DNA from: JAJUFS01 sp964599565
GTDB taxonomy: Bacteria > Pseudomonadota > Gammaproteobacteria > Natronospirales > JAJUFS01
NCBI GenBank assembly: GCA_964599565.1
Contig: CAZRFE010000026.1
Coordinates: 1 to 31,469 of the forward strand
Reading direction: 5' to 3'
DNA length: 31,469 nucleotides
Both the position numbers and the translations under genes were made by a program. Position 1 is the stretch's first letter. Every line of letters begins with the position of its first letter. The notes under the pieces were generated by a model, which did no database searches, was not told the DNA's origin, and saw only the letters and a list, made by a program, of their open reading frames with translations. Of the stretch, positions 7,519-16,300 are shown one piece after another.

Positions 7519-8378
7519 GTCCAGCCCAGCAGGCTCAGCAGCGCGAGCACGGCAAGCCAGATCACGAGCGCGCGGAACAGCAGGTTCGAGACCGCTTCAA
7601 GATCTTCGCCTTCGCCGGCGCCCTCGTGCTCGAAGGCAAGTGCGCCGCGTCCCGTGCAGGCAAGAATGTCTTCATTGATCTCGAAGAAGCGGCCCTGGCA
7701 GTCCGCGTAATACGCGCGGCGCTCCGCCATCGCCTCGTCGAACGAGCCGGCGAGTGCGTACGTGCCGGCGAGCAGGCGCGACGGCGCCCATTCCAGCATG
7801 CCGTACAGGCGTTGCGCCGCTTCCATCGGTCCGCCGGTCTCAAGATCGGCGCGATGCCGCAGGATGTCGGCGGCGCGGAACAGCACCGCACCAGCGGGAC
7901 CCAGCAACACGTACCAGAAGATCACGCCGAACAGCCGCCGGCCTGCCAGCACGAGCAGACGCGCGATCACCGCGCGCGTGCGTTCACGCGCATCCGTCGG
8001 CACCGGCCGCGGGGCAAGCAGCGCGCCGGCGATGCGGTCAAGCTCGGCGTCATCGCCCGCCTGCGCGGCGTCGATGTATGCATGCAGGTCGGTGAACAGG
8101 CCGCGCGGCCCGAGCATGAAGATGAATATGACGAGCCCGAGCACGTAGGCGAGAAACGCGGAAGCCTCCCACACCAGCCACAGGATCAGCCACGTCGCGG
8201 CCGTGGGCACCAGAACCGCGACGGCGGCGAGCATCATGCCGGACCACGTGGCATTGCGCGGAAGGTGATCGAACAGGCGGTGACACAGATGCTGGAACCA
8301 CGCCTCGTTGCGATAATCGGCAAGCGCGGGCAGCAGGCGGTCGGCGAGCACGCCGATCAGGACGACGAGAAAGGACAT
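7515..8378 (-). CDS. ampE: AmpE-like inner-membrane protein
   Basis: This 287-residue protein has several hydrophobic segments near residues 3-18, 46-95 and 145-170, and a C-terminal one around 265-285. The EWAPSRLLAGTYALAGSFDEAM segment matches the typical AmpE DWVPVRL..YALIG region as I remember it from E. coli, and the length is normal. AmpE lies next to ampD in many gammaproteobacteria, and it is here too, 62 bases downstream. It has been described as a membrane modulator linked to beta-lactamase induction and is distantly related to CobD/CbiB; with B12 genes around, CbiB was considered, but the ampD neighbour and the matched segment favour AmpE. Ribosome site GAGGAGAG precedes the ATG. 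Confidence 0.85.
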   Translation of the reverse strand: MSFLVVLIGVLADRLLPALADYRNEAWFQHLCHRLFDHLPRNATWSGMMLAAVAVLVPTAATWLILWLVWEASAFLAYVLGLVIFIFMLGPRGLFTDLHAYIDAAQAGDDAELDRIAGALLAPRPVPTDARERTRAVIARLLVLAGRRLFGVIFWYVLLGPAGAVLFRAADILRHRADLETGGPMEAAQRLYGMLEWAPSRLLAGTYALAGSFDEAMAERRAYYADCQGRFFEINEDILACTGRGALAFEHEGAGEGEDLEAVSNLLFRALVIWLAVLALLSLLGWT

Positions 8379-8440
8379 CTTGCTCTCCTCACATCTGGAT
8401 GGAGTATATCAACGGCCTGCGATGTTCCTTCCGTGGAATG

Positions 8441-9001
8441 TCATGTACGCCGCGCCGTCATGCGCGCGCGCAGCCAGGCCCAGTCGAACGCAGGGCCGGG
8501 ATCCGTCTTGCGACCGGGTGCGATGTCGCTGTGTCCCGTCACCGCCTCTTCACCGAGCGAAGGGTAGGCGTCATGCAGTGCATCGAGCACCGCTGCAAGC
8601 GCTTCATACTGCAGCGGTGCGTACGCAACGTCGTCCGCGCCTTCCAGTTCGATGCCGATCGAAAAATCATTGCAGCGTTCGCGCCCGCACCAGTTCGACT
8701 TTCCGGCATGCCAGGCCCGCCGGTTGAACGGCACGAACTGCACGAGCGCGCCGTCGCGGCGGATGAACAGGTGCGCAGAGACTTCCACCCCGTGGATTTC
8801 GCGAAAATACGGATGCGCCAGCGGATCAAGGTGCCCGAGAAAGAATTCCTCGACATGCGGGCCGCCGAATTCCCCCGGCGGCAGGCTGATGCCGTGCACG
8901 ACCACAAGTTCGGGTTCGCTGCCCGCCGGTCGCTCGTCCGCAAACGGCGATGGCAGGAACGGAATGCCCTGGATGCGATGGTCATGAACGTGAAAATGCA
9001 T
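8441..9001 (-). CDS. ampD: 1,6-anhydro-N-acetylmuramyl-L-alanine amidase AmpD
   Basis: This 186-residue cytoplasmic zinc amidase removes the peptide from 1,6-anhydro-muropeptides during cell-wall recycling and thereby keeps the AmpR inducer low. Zinc ligands expected from E. coli AmpD are present: His36 in VVVHGIS, His157 and Asp167 in GHSDIAPGRKTDPG, with catalytic Glu119 in IGIELEG. Long identical stretches such as RERCNDFSIGIELEG are typical. The open frame extends far upstream antisense to argE; I chose the ATG at 9001 because the protein begins about where AmpD does, though the ribosome site is weak. It heads ampD-ampE-btuF and is divergent from argE. Confidence 0.93.
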   Translation of the reverse strand: MHFHVHDHRIQGIPFLPSPFADERPAGSEPELVVVHGISLPPGEFGGPHVEEFFLGHLDPLAHPYFREIHGVEVSAHLFIRRDGALVQFVPFNRRAWHAGKSNWCGRERCNDFSIGIELEGADDVAYAPLQYEALAAVLDALHDAYPSLGEEAVTGHSDIAPGRKTDPGPAFDWAWLRARMTARRT

Positions 9002-9094
9002 GCGCGCAGTCTCGGCGACGGCGCGTATCGAAATCAAGCGCTTGCGGGCGTGGAATGCAGTCGCCACACTGGAACGCGATAACGGAGGCCCGCC

Positions 9095-10243
9095 TTGCGC
9101 AACGTTCCCGATCTGGACTTCATGCTGCATGCGCTGATCAGCACGCCGTCGGTGAGCTGTGTCGATCCCACGCTCGACATGAGCAACCGGCCCGTCGCGG
9201 AAACCGCCGCCGGCTGGCTCGAAGATCTCGGCTTCCGTGTCGAGCTCGTGGACATTCCCGGGTTCCCGGGCAAGGTGAACCTGCTTGCAGGCATCGGTCC
9301 TGCGAATCCCGGCGGACTCGTGCTCGCGGGTCATCTCGACACCGTGCCTGTCAGTGCCGGCTGGCGCGACGATCCGTTCCGGCTGCGTCGCGAGGGTGAC
9401 GACTGCATCGGCCTCGGCACCTCGGACATGAAAAGCTTTCTTGCTGTCGCCATTGCCGCGGCTGCGCGCTTCGATGCGCGCACGCTGCGCGAGCCGATCA
9501 TCATTCTCGGCACCGCCGACGAGGAATCGAGCATGTGCGGCGGCAAGGCGCTGGTGCAGGCCGGCGCACCGCGTGCAAGGCACGCCGTCATCGGCGAACC
9601 GACGGCGCTTCGCCCCATACGCGCGCACAAGGGAATCCTTTTTGATGCCATCCGCGTGCACGGCGCCGCCGGGCATTCGAGCAATCCGGCACTCGGACAC
9701 AACGCGCTGGAAGGCATGCACAGGGTGATGCAGGCGCTGATGGATTTCCGCGCGGAACTCGCACGCGACTGGCATAACGCGATTTTCGAGGTGCCGCAGC
9801 CGACACTGAACTTCGGGCATCTGCATGGCGGCGATACGCCGAACCGCATCTGCGCGGACGCGGAACTGCACATCGACCTTCGCACCCTGCCTGGCATGGA
9901 TCTTCCGGAGTTCCGCGAAGCGCTGCGCGCTCGCGCCGCGCACGCGCTCGACGGCACGGCGTTTTCGCTCAGTTTCGAGACGCTGTTCGATGGCGTCGGT
10001 GCGCTGGAGACACCCGCCGACGCCGCGCTCGTGCACGCGCTCGAGGAAATGACGGGCGAGCGTGCGGGCGCGGTCGCATTCTCGACGGAAGGCCCGTATC
10101 TTCGCGAACTCGACATGGACGTCGTCATCTGCGGTCCCGGCAACATCGATCACGCGCACCAGCCCGAGGAGCGCGTCTCGCGCACCGCGCTTGCAGGATG
10201 CGAACAGCAGCTCGCGGCGCTCATCGAACGCTTCTGCCTCTGA
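9095..10243 (+). CDS. argE: N-acetylornithine deacetylase (M20 metallopeptidase family)
   Basis: This 382-residue enzyme would cleave N-acetyl-L-ornithine to ornithine and acetate in arginine synthesis. M20 marks: His80 and Asp82 in GHLDTVP, Asp111 in GTSDMKSF, Glu143-Glu144 in GTADEESSMCGG, Glu168 in IGEPT, and a C-terminal His near residue 355 in NIDHAHQPEE. The stretch GEPTALRPIRAHKG is characteristic of ArgE within the M20 family, though succinyl-diaminopimelate desuccinylase (DapE) is related. The start codon is TTG: GGAGG at 9084-9088 lies 6 bases upstream, and the sequence begins at the normal place. bioA follows 17 bases later. Confidence 0.9.
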   Translation: MRNVPDLDFMLHALISTPSVSCVDPTLDMSNRPVAETAAGWLEDLGFRVELVDIPGFPGKVNLLAGIGPANPGGLVLAGHLDTVPVSAGWRDDPFRLRREGDDCIGLGTSDMKSFLAVAIAAAARFDARTLREPIIILGTADEESSMCGGKALVQAGAPRARHAVIGEPTALRPIRAHKGILFDAIRVHGAAGHSSNPALGHNALEGMHRVMQALMDFRAELARDWHNAIFEVPQPTLNFGHLHGGDTPNRICADAELHIDLRTLPGMDLPEFREALRARAAHALDGTAFSLSFETLFDGVGALETPADAALVHALEEMTGERAGAVAFSTEGPYLRELDMDVVICGPGNIDHAHQPEERVSRTALAGCEQQLAALIERFCL

Positions 10244-10260
10244 ACCGGTAACATCTTCGA

Positions 10261-11622
10261 ATGAACAACGACAGCAACAACGCGCGTTTCTCGAAGCGCG
10301 ACCTCGCCGTGCTCTGGCATCCCTGCACGCAGATGAAGGATCACGAATGGCTGCCGCTGGTGCCGATCCGCCGCGGTGAAGGCGTGTGGCTGGAGGATTT
10401 CGACGGCAAGCGCTACATCGATGCGATCAGCTCGTGGTGGGTGAACCTGTTCGGCCACGCCAATCCGTACATCAACCAGCGCATCCGCGAGCAGGCCGAC
10501 ACGCTCGAACACGTGATCCTTGCCGGATTCAGCCATGAGGCGGTCGTGGAGCTTTCGGAACGGCTGGTGGCGCTGACGCCGGAACCGCTGACGCGCTGCT
10601 TCTACGCGGACAACGGATCATCCGCCGTGGAAGTTGCGCTGAAGATGAGCTTTCACTACTGGCGCAACACGGGCCGCACGCGCAAGACGCGATTCGTCAC
10701 GCTCGGCAACAGCTACCACGGCGAAACGCTCGGCGCACTCGCGGTCGGCGATGTTGCGCTTTACAAGGAAACCTACGAGCCGCTGCTGATGCAGGCGATC
10801 ACCGCGCCCTCGCCCGACTGCTTTCATCGCGAGAACGGGCAGAGCTGGGAAGACTACAGCCTGGTGCAGGCTGCGAAGATGGATGCGTTGCTCGCGGAGC
10901 GCCACGAGGAAATCTGCGCGGTGATTGTCGAACCGCTGGTGCAGTGCGCGGGCAACATGCGCATGTACCATCCCGTCTACCTCGCGAAACTGCGTGAATC
11001 CTGCAACCGCCATGGCGTACACCTGATCGCCGATGAGATCGCTGTCGGCTTCGGGCGCACCGGCACGCTGTTCGCGTGCGAGCAGGCGGGAATCAGCCCG
11101 GATTTCCTTTGTCTTTCGAAAGGGCTGACCGGCGGCTACCTGCCGCTGTCGACCGTGCTGATGACGGACGACATCTATGCGGCGTTCTACGATGACTACA
11201 GCAAGCTGACAGCGTTCCTGCATTCGCACAGCTATACGGGCAATGCGCTCGCCTGCGCAGCTGCACTCGCGACGCTCGATCTGTTCGAACGAAACGACAC
11301 CATCAATGCGAATCGCGCGCTCGCCGAACGCATGCGAACGGGTACGGCGCATCTTGCGGATCATCCGCACGTCGCGGAAATCCGCCAGCACGGCATGATT
11401 CTCGCGATCGAGATGGTGAAGGACAAAGCCGCACGCGAACCTTACGACTGGCGGGAACGCCGCGGACTTGCCGTCTACCAGCACGCGCTTTCGCGCGGCG
11501 CGCTGCTTCGCCCGCTCGGCAACGTGGTCTACATGATGCCGCCGTACGTCATCACCGAGGCGCAGATCGACTTCCTCGCGCAGGTCGCGACGGAAGGCAT
11601 CGACATCGCGACCGGAAACTGA
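10261..11622 (+). CDS. bioA: Adenosylmethionine-8-amino-7-oxononanoate aminotransferase BioA
   Basis: This 453-residue PLP enzyme moves the amino group of S-adenosylmethionine to 7-keto-8-aminopelargonate (KAPA), giving 7,8-diaminopelargonate (DAPA) in biotin synthesis. It has the N-terminal LWHPCTQMKDH segment and SSWWVNLFGH typical of BioA, ADNGSSAVEVALKM for cofactor phosphate binding, LIADEIAVGFGRTG, and the PLP lysine Lys287 in LSKGLTGGYLP. The length is normal. No other biotin gene is nearby; the gene sits between argE and rsmE, 2 bases before rsmE, so cotranscription with rsmE is likely. Confidence 0.95.
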   Translation: MNNDSNNARFSKRDLAVLWHPCTQMKDHEWLPLVPIRRGEGVWLEDFDGKRYIDAISSWWVNLFGHANPYINQRIREQADTLEHVILAGFSHEAVVELSERLVALTPEPLTRCFYADNGSSAVEVALKMSFHYWRNTGRTRKTRFVTLGNSYHGETLGALAVGDVALYKETYEPLLMQAITAPSPDCFHRENGQSWEDYSLVQAAKMDALLAERHEEICAVIVEPLVQCAGNMRMYHPVYLAKLRESCNRHGVHLIADEIAVGFGRTGTLFACEQAGISPDFLCLSKGLTGGYLPLSTVLMTDDIYAAFYDDYSKLTAFLHSHSYTGNALACAAALATLDLFERNDTINANRALAERMRTGTAHLADHPHVAEIRQHGMILAIEMVKDKAAREPYDWRERRGLAVYQHALSRGALLRPLGNVVYMMPPYVITEAQIDFLAQVATEGIDIATGN

Positions 11623-11624
11623 AT

Positions 11625-12356
11625 ATGCGCGTTCCTCGCATCTACGTGGATTCGAATATCGTCGCCGGCAGGGATTTCCATCTGGCCGGCGCGCCGCTGC
11701 AGCACGTGTCAAAGGTGCTGCGCCTGCGCGCAGGCGCCGAGGTGATCCTGTTCGACGGCCAGGGCGGCGAGTGGCGCGCGGTGCTGGAAACGATACGCAG
11801 CGATCATGCAAGCGCGCGCATCGTCGAGCACGTTGCCGTTGACCGTGAAACGCCGTTGCGCTGGGAACTCGTGCAGGGAATTTCGCGCGGCGAACGCATG
11901 GATTACACGCTGCAGAAGTCCGTCGAGCTCGGCGTCGCCGCGATTCATCCCGTCGAGACAAGACGCACCGTCGTGAAACTCGACCGCGAGCGTGCGCAAC
12001 GGCGGCGTGCGCACTGGCAGGGCGTTGTCACGAATGCGTGCGAGCAATCCGGACGAACGCGCCGGCCCGAGGTCGCGGAGATTGCAACGCTGGATGCATT
12101 TCTCGCGCAGCGCCCCGACGGGCTGCTGCTGATACTCGATCCCGAAGCGGAATCGCGTATCGATGATCTGCCCACCGTGCGTCCCGAGCGTGTGCTGCTG
12201 CTCGCCGGACCCGAAGGCGGTTTCGAGGATGTGGAGCGTGATGCGATCTATCGCGCGGGCGCCACCGGGCTTCGTATCGGTCCGCGCATCCTCAGAACGG
12301 AAACGGCGGCCGTTGTGGCCGCCGCTTTGTTGCTCGCGCGCTGGGGCGATTACTGA
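11625..12356 (+). CDS. rsmE: 16S rRNA (uracil-1498-N3)-methyltransferase RsmE
   Basis: This 243-residue SPOUT-class methyltransferase would methylate U1498 of 16S rRNA using S-adenosylmethionine. Residues 1-70 give the PUA-like N-terminal part (LQHVSKVLRLRAGAEV). The C-terminal knot carries QKSVELGV, LLLAGPEGGFEDVE and LRIGPRILRTETA. The ATG at 11625 follows the bioA stop by 2 bases. The last codons form a strong inverted repeat (12304-12324). The stop TGA at 12354-12356 directly abuts the convergent chpC stop. Confidence 0.95.
   Translation: MRVPRIYVDSNIVAGRDFHLAGAPLQHVSKVLRLRAGAEVILFDGQGGEWRAVLETIRSDHASARIVEHVAVDRETPLRWELVQGISRGERMDYTLQKSVELGVAAIHPVETRRTVVKLDRERAQRRRAHWQGVVTNACEQSGRTRRPEVAEIATLDAFLAQRPDGLLLILDPEAESRIDDLPTVRPERVLLLAGPEGGFEDVERDAIYRAGATGLRIGPRILRTETAAVVAAALLLARWGDY
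12304..12324. terminator. GC-rich hairpin inside the 3' end of rsmE, possible bidirectional terminator
   Basis: The perfect 8-base arms CGGCGGCC (12304-12311) and GGCCGCCG (12317-12324) enclose the loop GTTGT. On the plus strand CTTTGTTG follows; on the minus strand CGTTTCCGTT-like bases follow. The T-runs are short, so this could be only a coding coincidence (Thr-Ala-Ala-Val-Val-Ala-Ala). It is the only hairpin I see at the rsmE/chpC convergence, where there is no intergenic space. Confidence 0.35.
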
Positions 12357-13328
12357 TCAGTCCCTTTTCTCGTCGTCGTCCAGCGTGAGGTCGGAGAAAT
12401 CGAAGGCATCGTCTTCAGGTGCCGGTGTCTCCGCGGATTCGTCGTCCGTACCTTCGACATCCGCCTCCAGTCCCGACAGATCGATGGCGTAGCCGTCCTC
12501 GTCGTCCTTTGTCGTGTCGTCACCGGCCTGCAGCGCTTCCGACAGTTCATCCATTTCCACGGAGTAATTCGTCTCGGTGCCGAATGCGGTGACTTCGCCG
12601 ACATCGACCGCCGCGCCGTCTTCACCCGTTTCTTCGTCAGCGACAGCGCCGGGCAGGTTTTCAAGCTCGATGGAATAACCGGTCTCGACGCCGAAGGATG
12701 TCACGTCGCCAAGATCGACATCCGCCGCCGGATCCGCTGCGCTCTCCCCGGAATCCGTTTCGCTGTCGTCTTCCACGATCAGGCCCGCATCGAAATCCTC
12801 TTCGTTGCCGAGCGCATCGAGTTCATCCAGGGATTCCGGTTCTGCTGCGGCATCTTCGCCGCCGGCCGTGATGCCCAGGCCTTCCGCGATGAGCACTTCA
12901 AGCCGGTCGAAATCGGGGATCAACGGCTTTTCGTTCGCCATGCGCACGCGCGCAAGCACGAGCGCGTCTTCGCTTTCCATCTCTTCGCGCTGCAGGACGT
13001 TTTCGTTCACGCGCACAAGATACGGATAGCCCTGCGTCACGATGGCAAATACATCGGGATCAAGCCGCCCGGCGATGCCGAACACGACAGCAATGCGCGT
13101 GCGCCGGCCAAGCTCGGGAACGCCTTGTCCGCGTGCCGCTTCGTAGGAAACCAGCGGAATCTTCTGACCCTGCCAGTCGATGAATCCAAGCACGAAATCC
13201 GGCGCATTCTCCGGCCGGTCCTTCGGACGCGTGTAGCCGGTGACTTCGGCAACGGCAGCGCGCGGCACGATGATGCGTCCGCCCTGGACGGGCATGAGCA
13301 GGCTGTAGACTTCTCGAACCGGTTGCAT
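12357..13328 (-). CDS. chpC: CheW-like protein ChpC of the Pil-Chp system with long acidic tail
   Basis: This 323-residue protein has a CheW-like domain at residues about 5-150, including VLGFIDWQGQKIPLVSYEAA, and an acidic tail at about 155-323 of low complexity. CheW proteins link receptors to the CheA-type kinase; ChpC is an auxiliary adaptor in Pil-Chp. The gene lies 3 bases after chpA, at the cluster end as in other Pil-Chp operons. P. aeruginosa ChpC is much shorter, from memory about 170 residues, so the tail is an addition. The tail contains two clear copies of DVTSFGVETGYSIELENL-like sequence and weaker ones. Some other CheW-fold protein cannot be excluded, but position supports ChpC. 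Confidence 0.8.
   Translation of the reverse strand: MQPVREVYSLLMPVQGGRIIVPRAAVAEVTGYTRPKDRPENAPDFVLGFIDWQGQKIPLVSYEAARGQGVPELGRRTRIAVVFGIAGRLDPDVFAIVTQGYPYLVRVNENVLQREEMESEDALVLARVRMANEKPLIPDFDRLEVLIAEGLGITAGGEDAAAEPESLDELDALGNEEDFDAGLIVEDDSETDSGESAADPAADVDLGDVTSFGVETGYSIELENLPGAVADEETGEDGAAVDVGEVTAFGTETNYSVEMDELSEALQAGDDTTKDDEDGYAIDLSGLEADVEGTDDESAETPAPEDDAFDFSDLTLDDDEKRD
12543..12719 (-). repeat. Tandem degenerate repeat in the ChpC acidic tail
   Basis: Copy A is residues 204-225 (12654-12719), containing DVTSFGVETGYSIELENL. Copy B is residues 241-262 (12543-12608), containing EVTAFGTETNYSVEMDEL. The repeat period is 37 residues. Weaker related segments follow at residues 278-287 (DGYAIDLSGL) and 309-316 (FDFSDLTL). 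Confidence 0.8.
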
Positions 13329-13331
13329 GCC

Positions 13332-16300
13332 TTAATCCCAGCGGGTGCGTTCAGGGTTGAATTTGCCGACCAGCGACTGGATCTGCTCGACCAGCTCGCC
13401 TTCCTGGTAAGGCTTGCCGAGATAGCGGTTGACGCCGATTTCCATTGCCCGGTTGCGGTGCTTCTCGCCGGTGCGGGAGGTGATCATGATGATCGGTATT
13501 TCCTTGAAGCGTTCGTCGTTGCGCATGTGCGAGGCAAGCTCGAAACCGTCCATGCGCGGCATCTCGATGTCGAGCAGCATGACGTCCGGCATGTTTTCCT
13601 GCAGCAGCGCGAGCGCATCCACGCCGTCCTTCGCCGTGATGACACGCATGCCGTAGCGTTCCAGCAGGCGCTGCGTCACGCGGCGCACGGTGATCGAGTC
13701 ATCGACCACCATTGCGAACGTGCGCAGGTCTTCCTGCGCTTCCTCGCGCTCGCCGGCGGCGATGAGAATGCCTTGCGCCGCTGCCTGCGCGGCCGCGCGC
13801 ACAAGGCCGCCGACATCGAGAATGAGAAGAATCGAACCGTCGCCGAGCAGCGTTGCGCCCGAGATGCCGCGGATCGACGAAATCTGCGGACCGACGGATT
13901 TCACGACAATCTCGCGGCTGCCTTCCATGCCTTCCGTGACCATCGCCGCGGAATGATCGCCCGCGCGCACGAGCAGCACCGGTATCGTCTGCAGTTCCTC
14001 CGCGAACGTCGGAATACCCATGCCGAGCAGCGCGCTCAGGTACTGCAGTTCGTATTCCTGGCCGCCGTAGCTGAACCGCGGCTTGTCTTCCTGGAAGTAG
14101 CGCAGGATTTCCTTGCGCGGCACGCGCACGATGCCTTCGATGGACGGCAGCGGAATGGCGAACAGGTCTTCCGCGACGTTCACCATCAATGCCTGCGTGA
14201 TCGCGAGCGTGAACGGCAGGCGTACCGTGAAACGCGCGCCCTTGCCGGGAATGGAGGCGATGGCAAGCGAACCGCCGAGCTGCTTGATCTCGCTGTACAC
14301 GACATCCATGCCGACGCCGCGGCCCGCGGTCTGCGTGATTTCCTCTGCGGTACTGAAACCCGCTTCCAGGATGAACTGCATGACGTCGTCGTCGGACAGG
14401 TTCGCGTCGGCGCGCAACAGGCCGAGCTTCTGCGCCTTCTTGCGGATCGCGTCAACGTTCAGGCCCTGGCCATCGTCCGAGATCGTGATGACGACTTCAG
14501 AGCCTTCGCGGTGCAACCGGATGTTCACGGTGCCCTGCTCGGGCTTTCCCGCCTTGCGGCGTTCGCCGGGCTTCTCGATGCCGTGCACGACCGAGTTGCG
14601 CATCATGTGCTCGAGCGGCGCGAGCACGCGTTCGAGCACCTGGCGATCCATCTCGCCTTCGGCGCCGATCAGCACAAGCTCCGCCTGCTTGCCGGTTTCA
14701 TCCGCGGTCTGCCGCACGATGCGGCGCAGGCGCTGCGCATGGCGGGAGAACGGCACCATGCGCGTGCGCATCAGGCCGTCCTGGAGTTCGGTGTTCACGC
14801 GCGACTGCTGCAGGAGCAGCGTTTCCGCCTCGCGGGACTGGTTCACGAGCAGCGACTGGATGGAAACAAGGTCGTTGACCGATTCCGCGAGCGCGCGCGA
14901 CAACTGCTGCAAGGTCGAGTAGCGGTCCATTTCCAGCGGGTCGAACTCGTCGTCGCGCGAATAACCTTCCTTCTCGAACTGCGAGAGAATCTGCGCTTCG
15001 GTCTCGATTTCCAGGCGGCGCAGCTGTTCGCGCAGACGCACGACCGTCTGGTCGAGTTCCGCGAGGTTGAAACCGATGGTGTTGACCTGCTGCTCGAGAC
15101 GCGAACGGTAGATGGACACTTCGCCCGCGCTGTTGATCAGGTTTTCGATCAGGTCGCCGCGAACACGCACCACTTCGTGCTGGATGCGATTCTGCGTGCG
15201 GCGATCGACGTGCAGGTCCGGATCGAAAGGCTCGCCCGGCTCGCGTTCGCGCCGCGGCTCCCGCGGAACAGAGGCCGGTTCCACGACCGGCGCCGGTGCG
15301 GTCGACACATCGACGGCGACGTCCGATTCACCTTCCGGTTTGTCGTCACCCGCGCCAAGACCCTGGAACTCACGAACGAGGTCGACCGCTTCGATGATCG
15401 GTTCGCGTGCCATCACCTGTTCGAGCATGCGATGCAGGCGATCCAGCGCACGCTGCATCAGCGAGAACATGCGCGTCGAGACCGGCAGATGCCCGTCGGT
15501 GATCTGCGCCATCAATGTTTCGATCTCATGGCTGAGATCACCCATCGGCGCGATGCCCGCCATGCGTGCGCCGCCCTTCAGCGTATGCAGCAGGCGTTGC
15601 AGCTCCTCGACCTGTTCCTTGTCGTCATGCGCCATGCTCCATTTCTGCAGCGCGGCGTCGGAGGCTTCGAGCACTTCGTTGGCTTCCTCGAGGAAGACCT
15701 CCGCAAGCTCTTCGTCGAAATCCGGCAGCTCGCTGATGTGCACCACCGTTGCGGATCGCGCAACGGATTGCTGCGGTGCGCCCGTGTTCTGCTCGGGCTG
15801 CCTGCTGGCCGCGTCGATGAGGCGGCGGCGCACGCGCGTTGTCAGCGGATCGAGTCCATCCGGCACAGGTCCGCCGGTACGCAGCACTTCGAGCTGCTGC
15901 GGCACCATGGCGAGAAGTTCCGCGAGCAGCGCGATGTCGTCGGTCGAGAGCTTGCCGCCGCCTTCGTTGACAAGCTTGCAGTACTGCTCGAACGGATCGA
16001 CCAGTTCCGCTATGGAATGCGCGCCGGCCATCGCCGCGCTGCCATTGAGCGTATGCAGTGCGCGCAGCAGTGCATCCGTCACGGGCCGCGGCGTGCTCTT
16101 GCCTTGCGCGTCCGCAAGGAATTTCTGCAGGGTCTCGAGATGGTTTTCGACTTCGTTGCGGAAGATGTCATACAGGACCGGATCCATGCCGCCCGCCGGC
16201 GCTTCCGCTTCATCCGCGACGGCAGCTTCCATCGGCGCGGGGCTCTCGGAAACCTCTTCCGCCACCGGCTCGATCGTCGCGGCCGGCGCAATGGATGCGG

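Noticed and set aside
7515..8378. CobD/CbiB cobalamin synthesis protein instead of AmpE
   Set aside because: The families are related and B12 genes are adjacent, but the matched AmpE segment and the neighbouring ampD favour AmpE.
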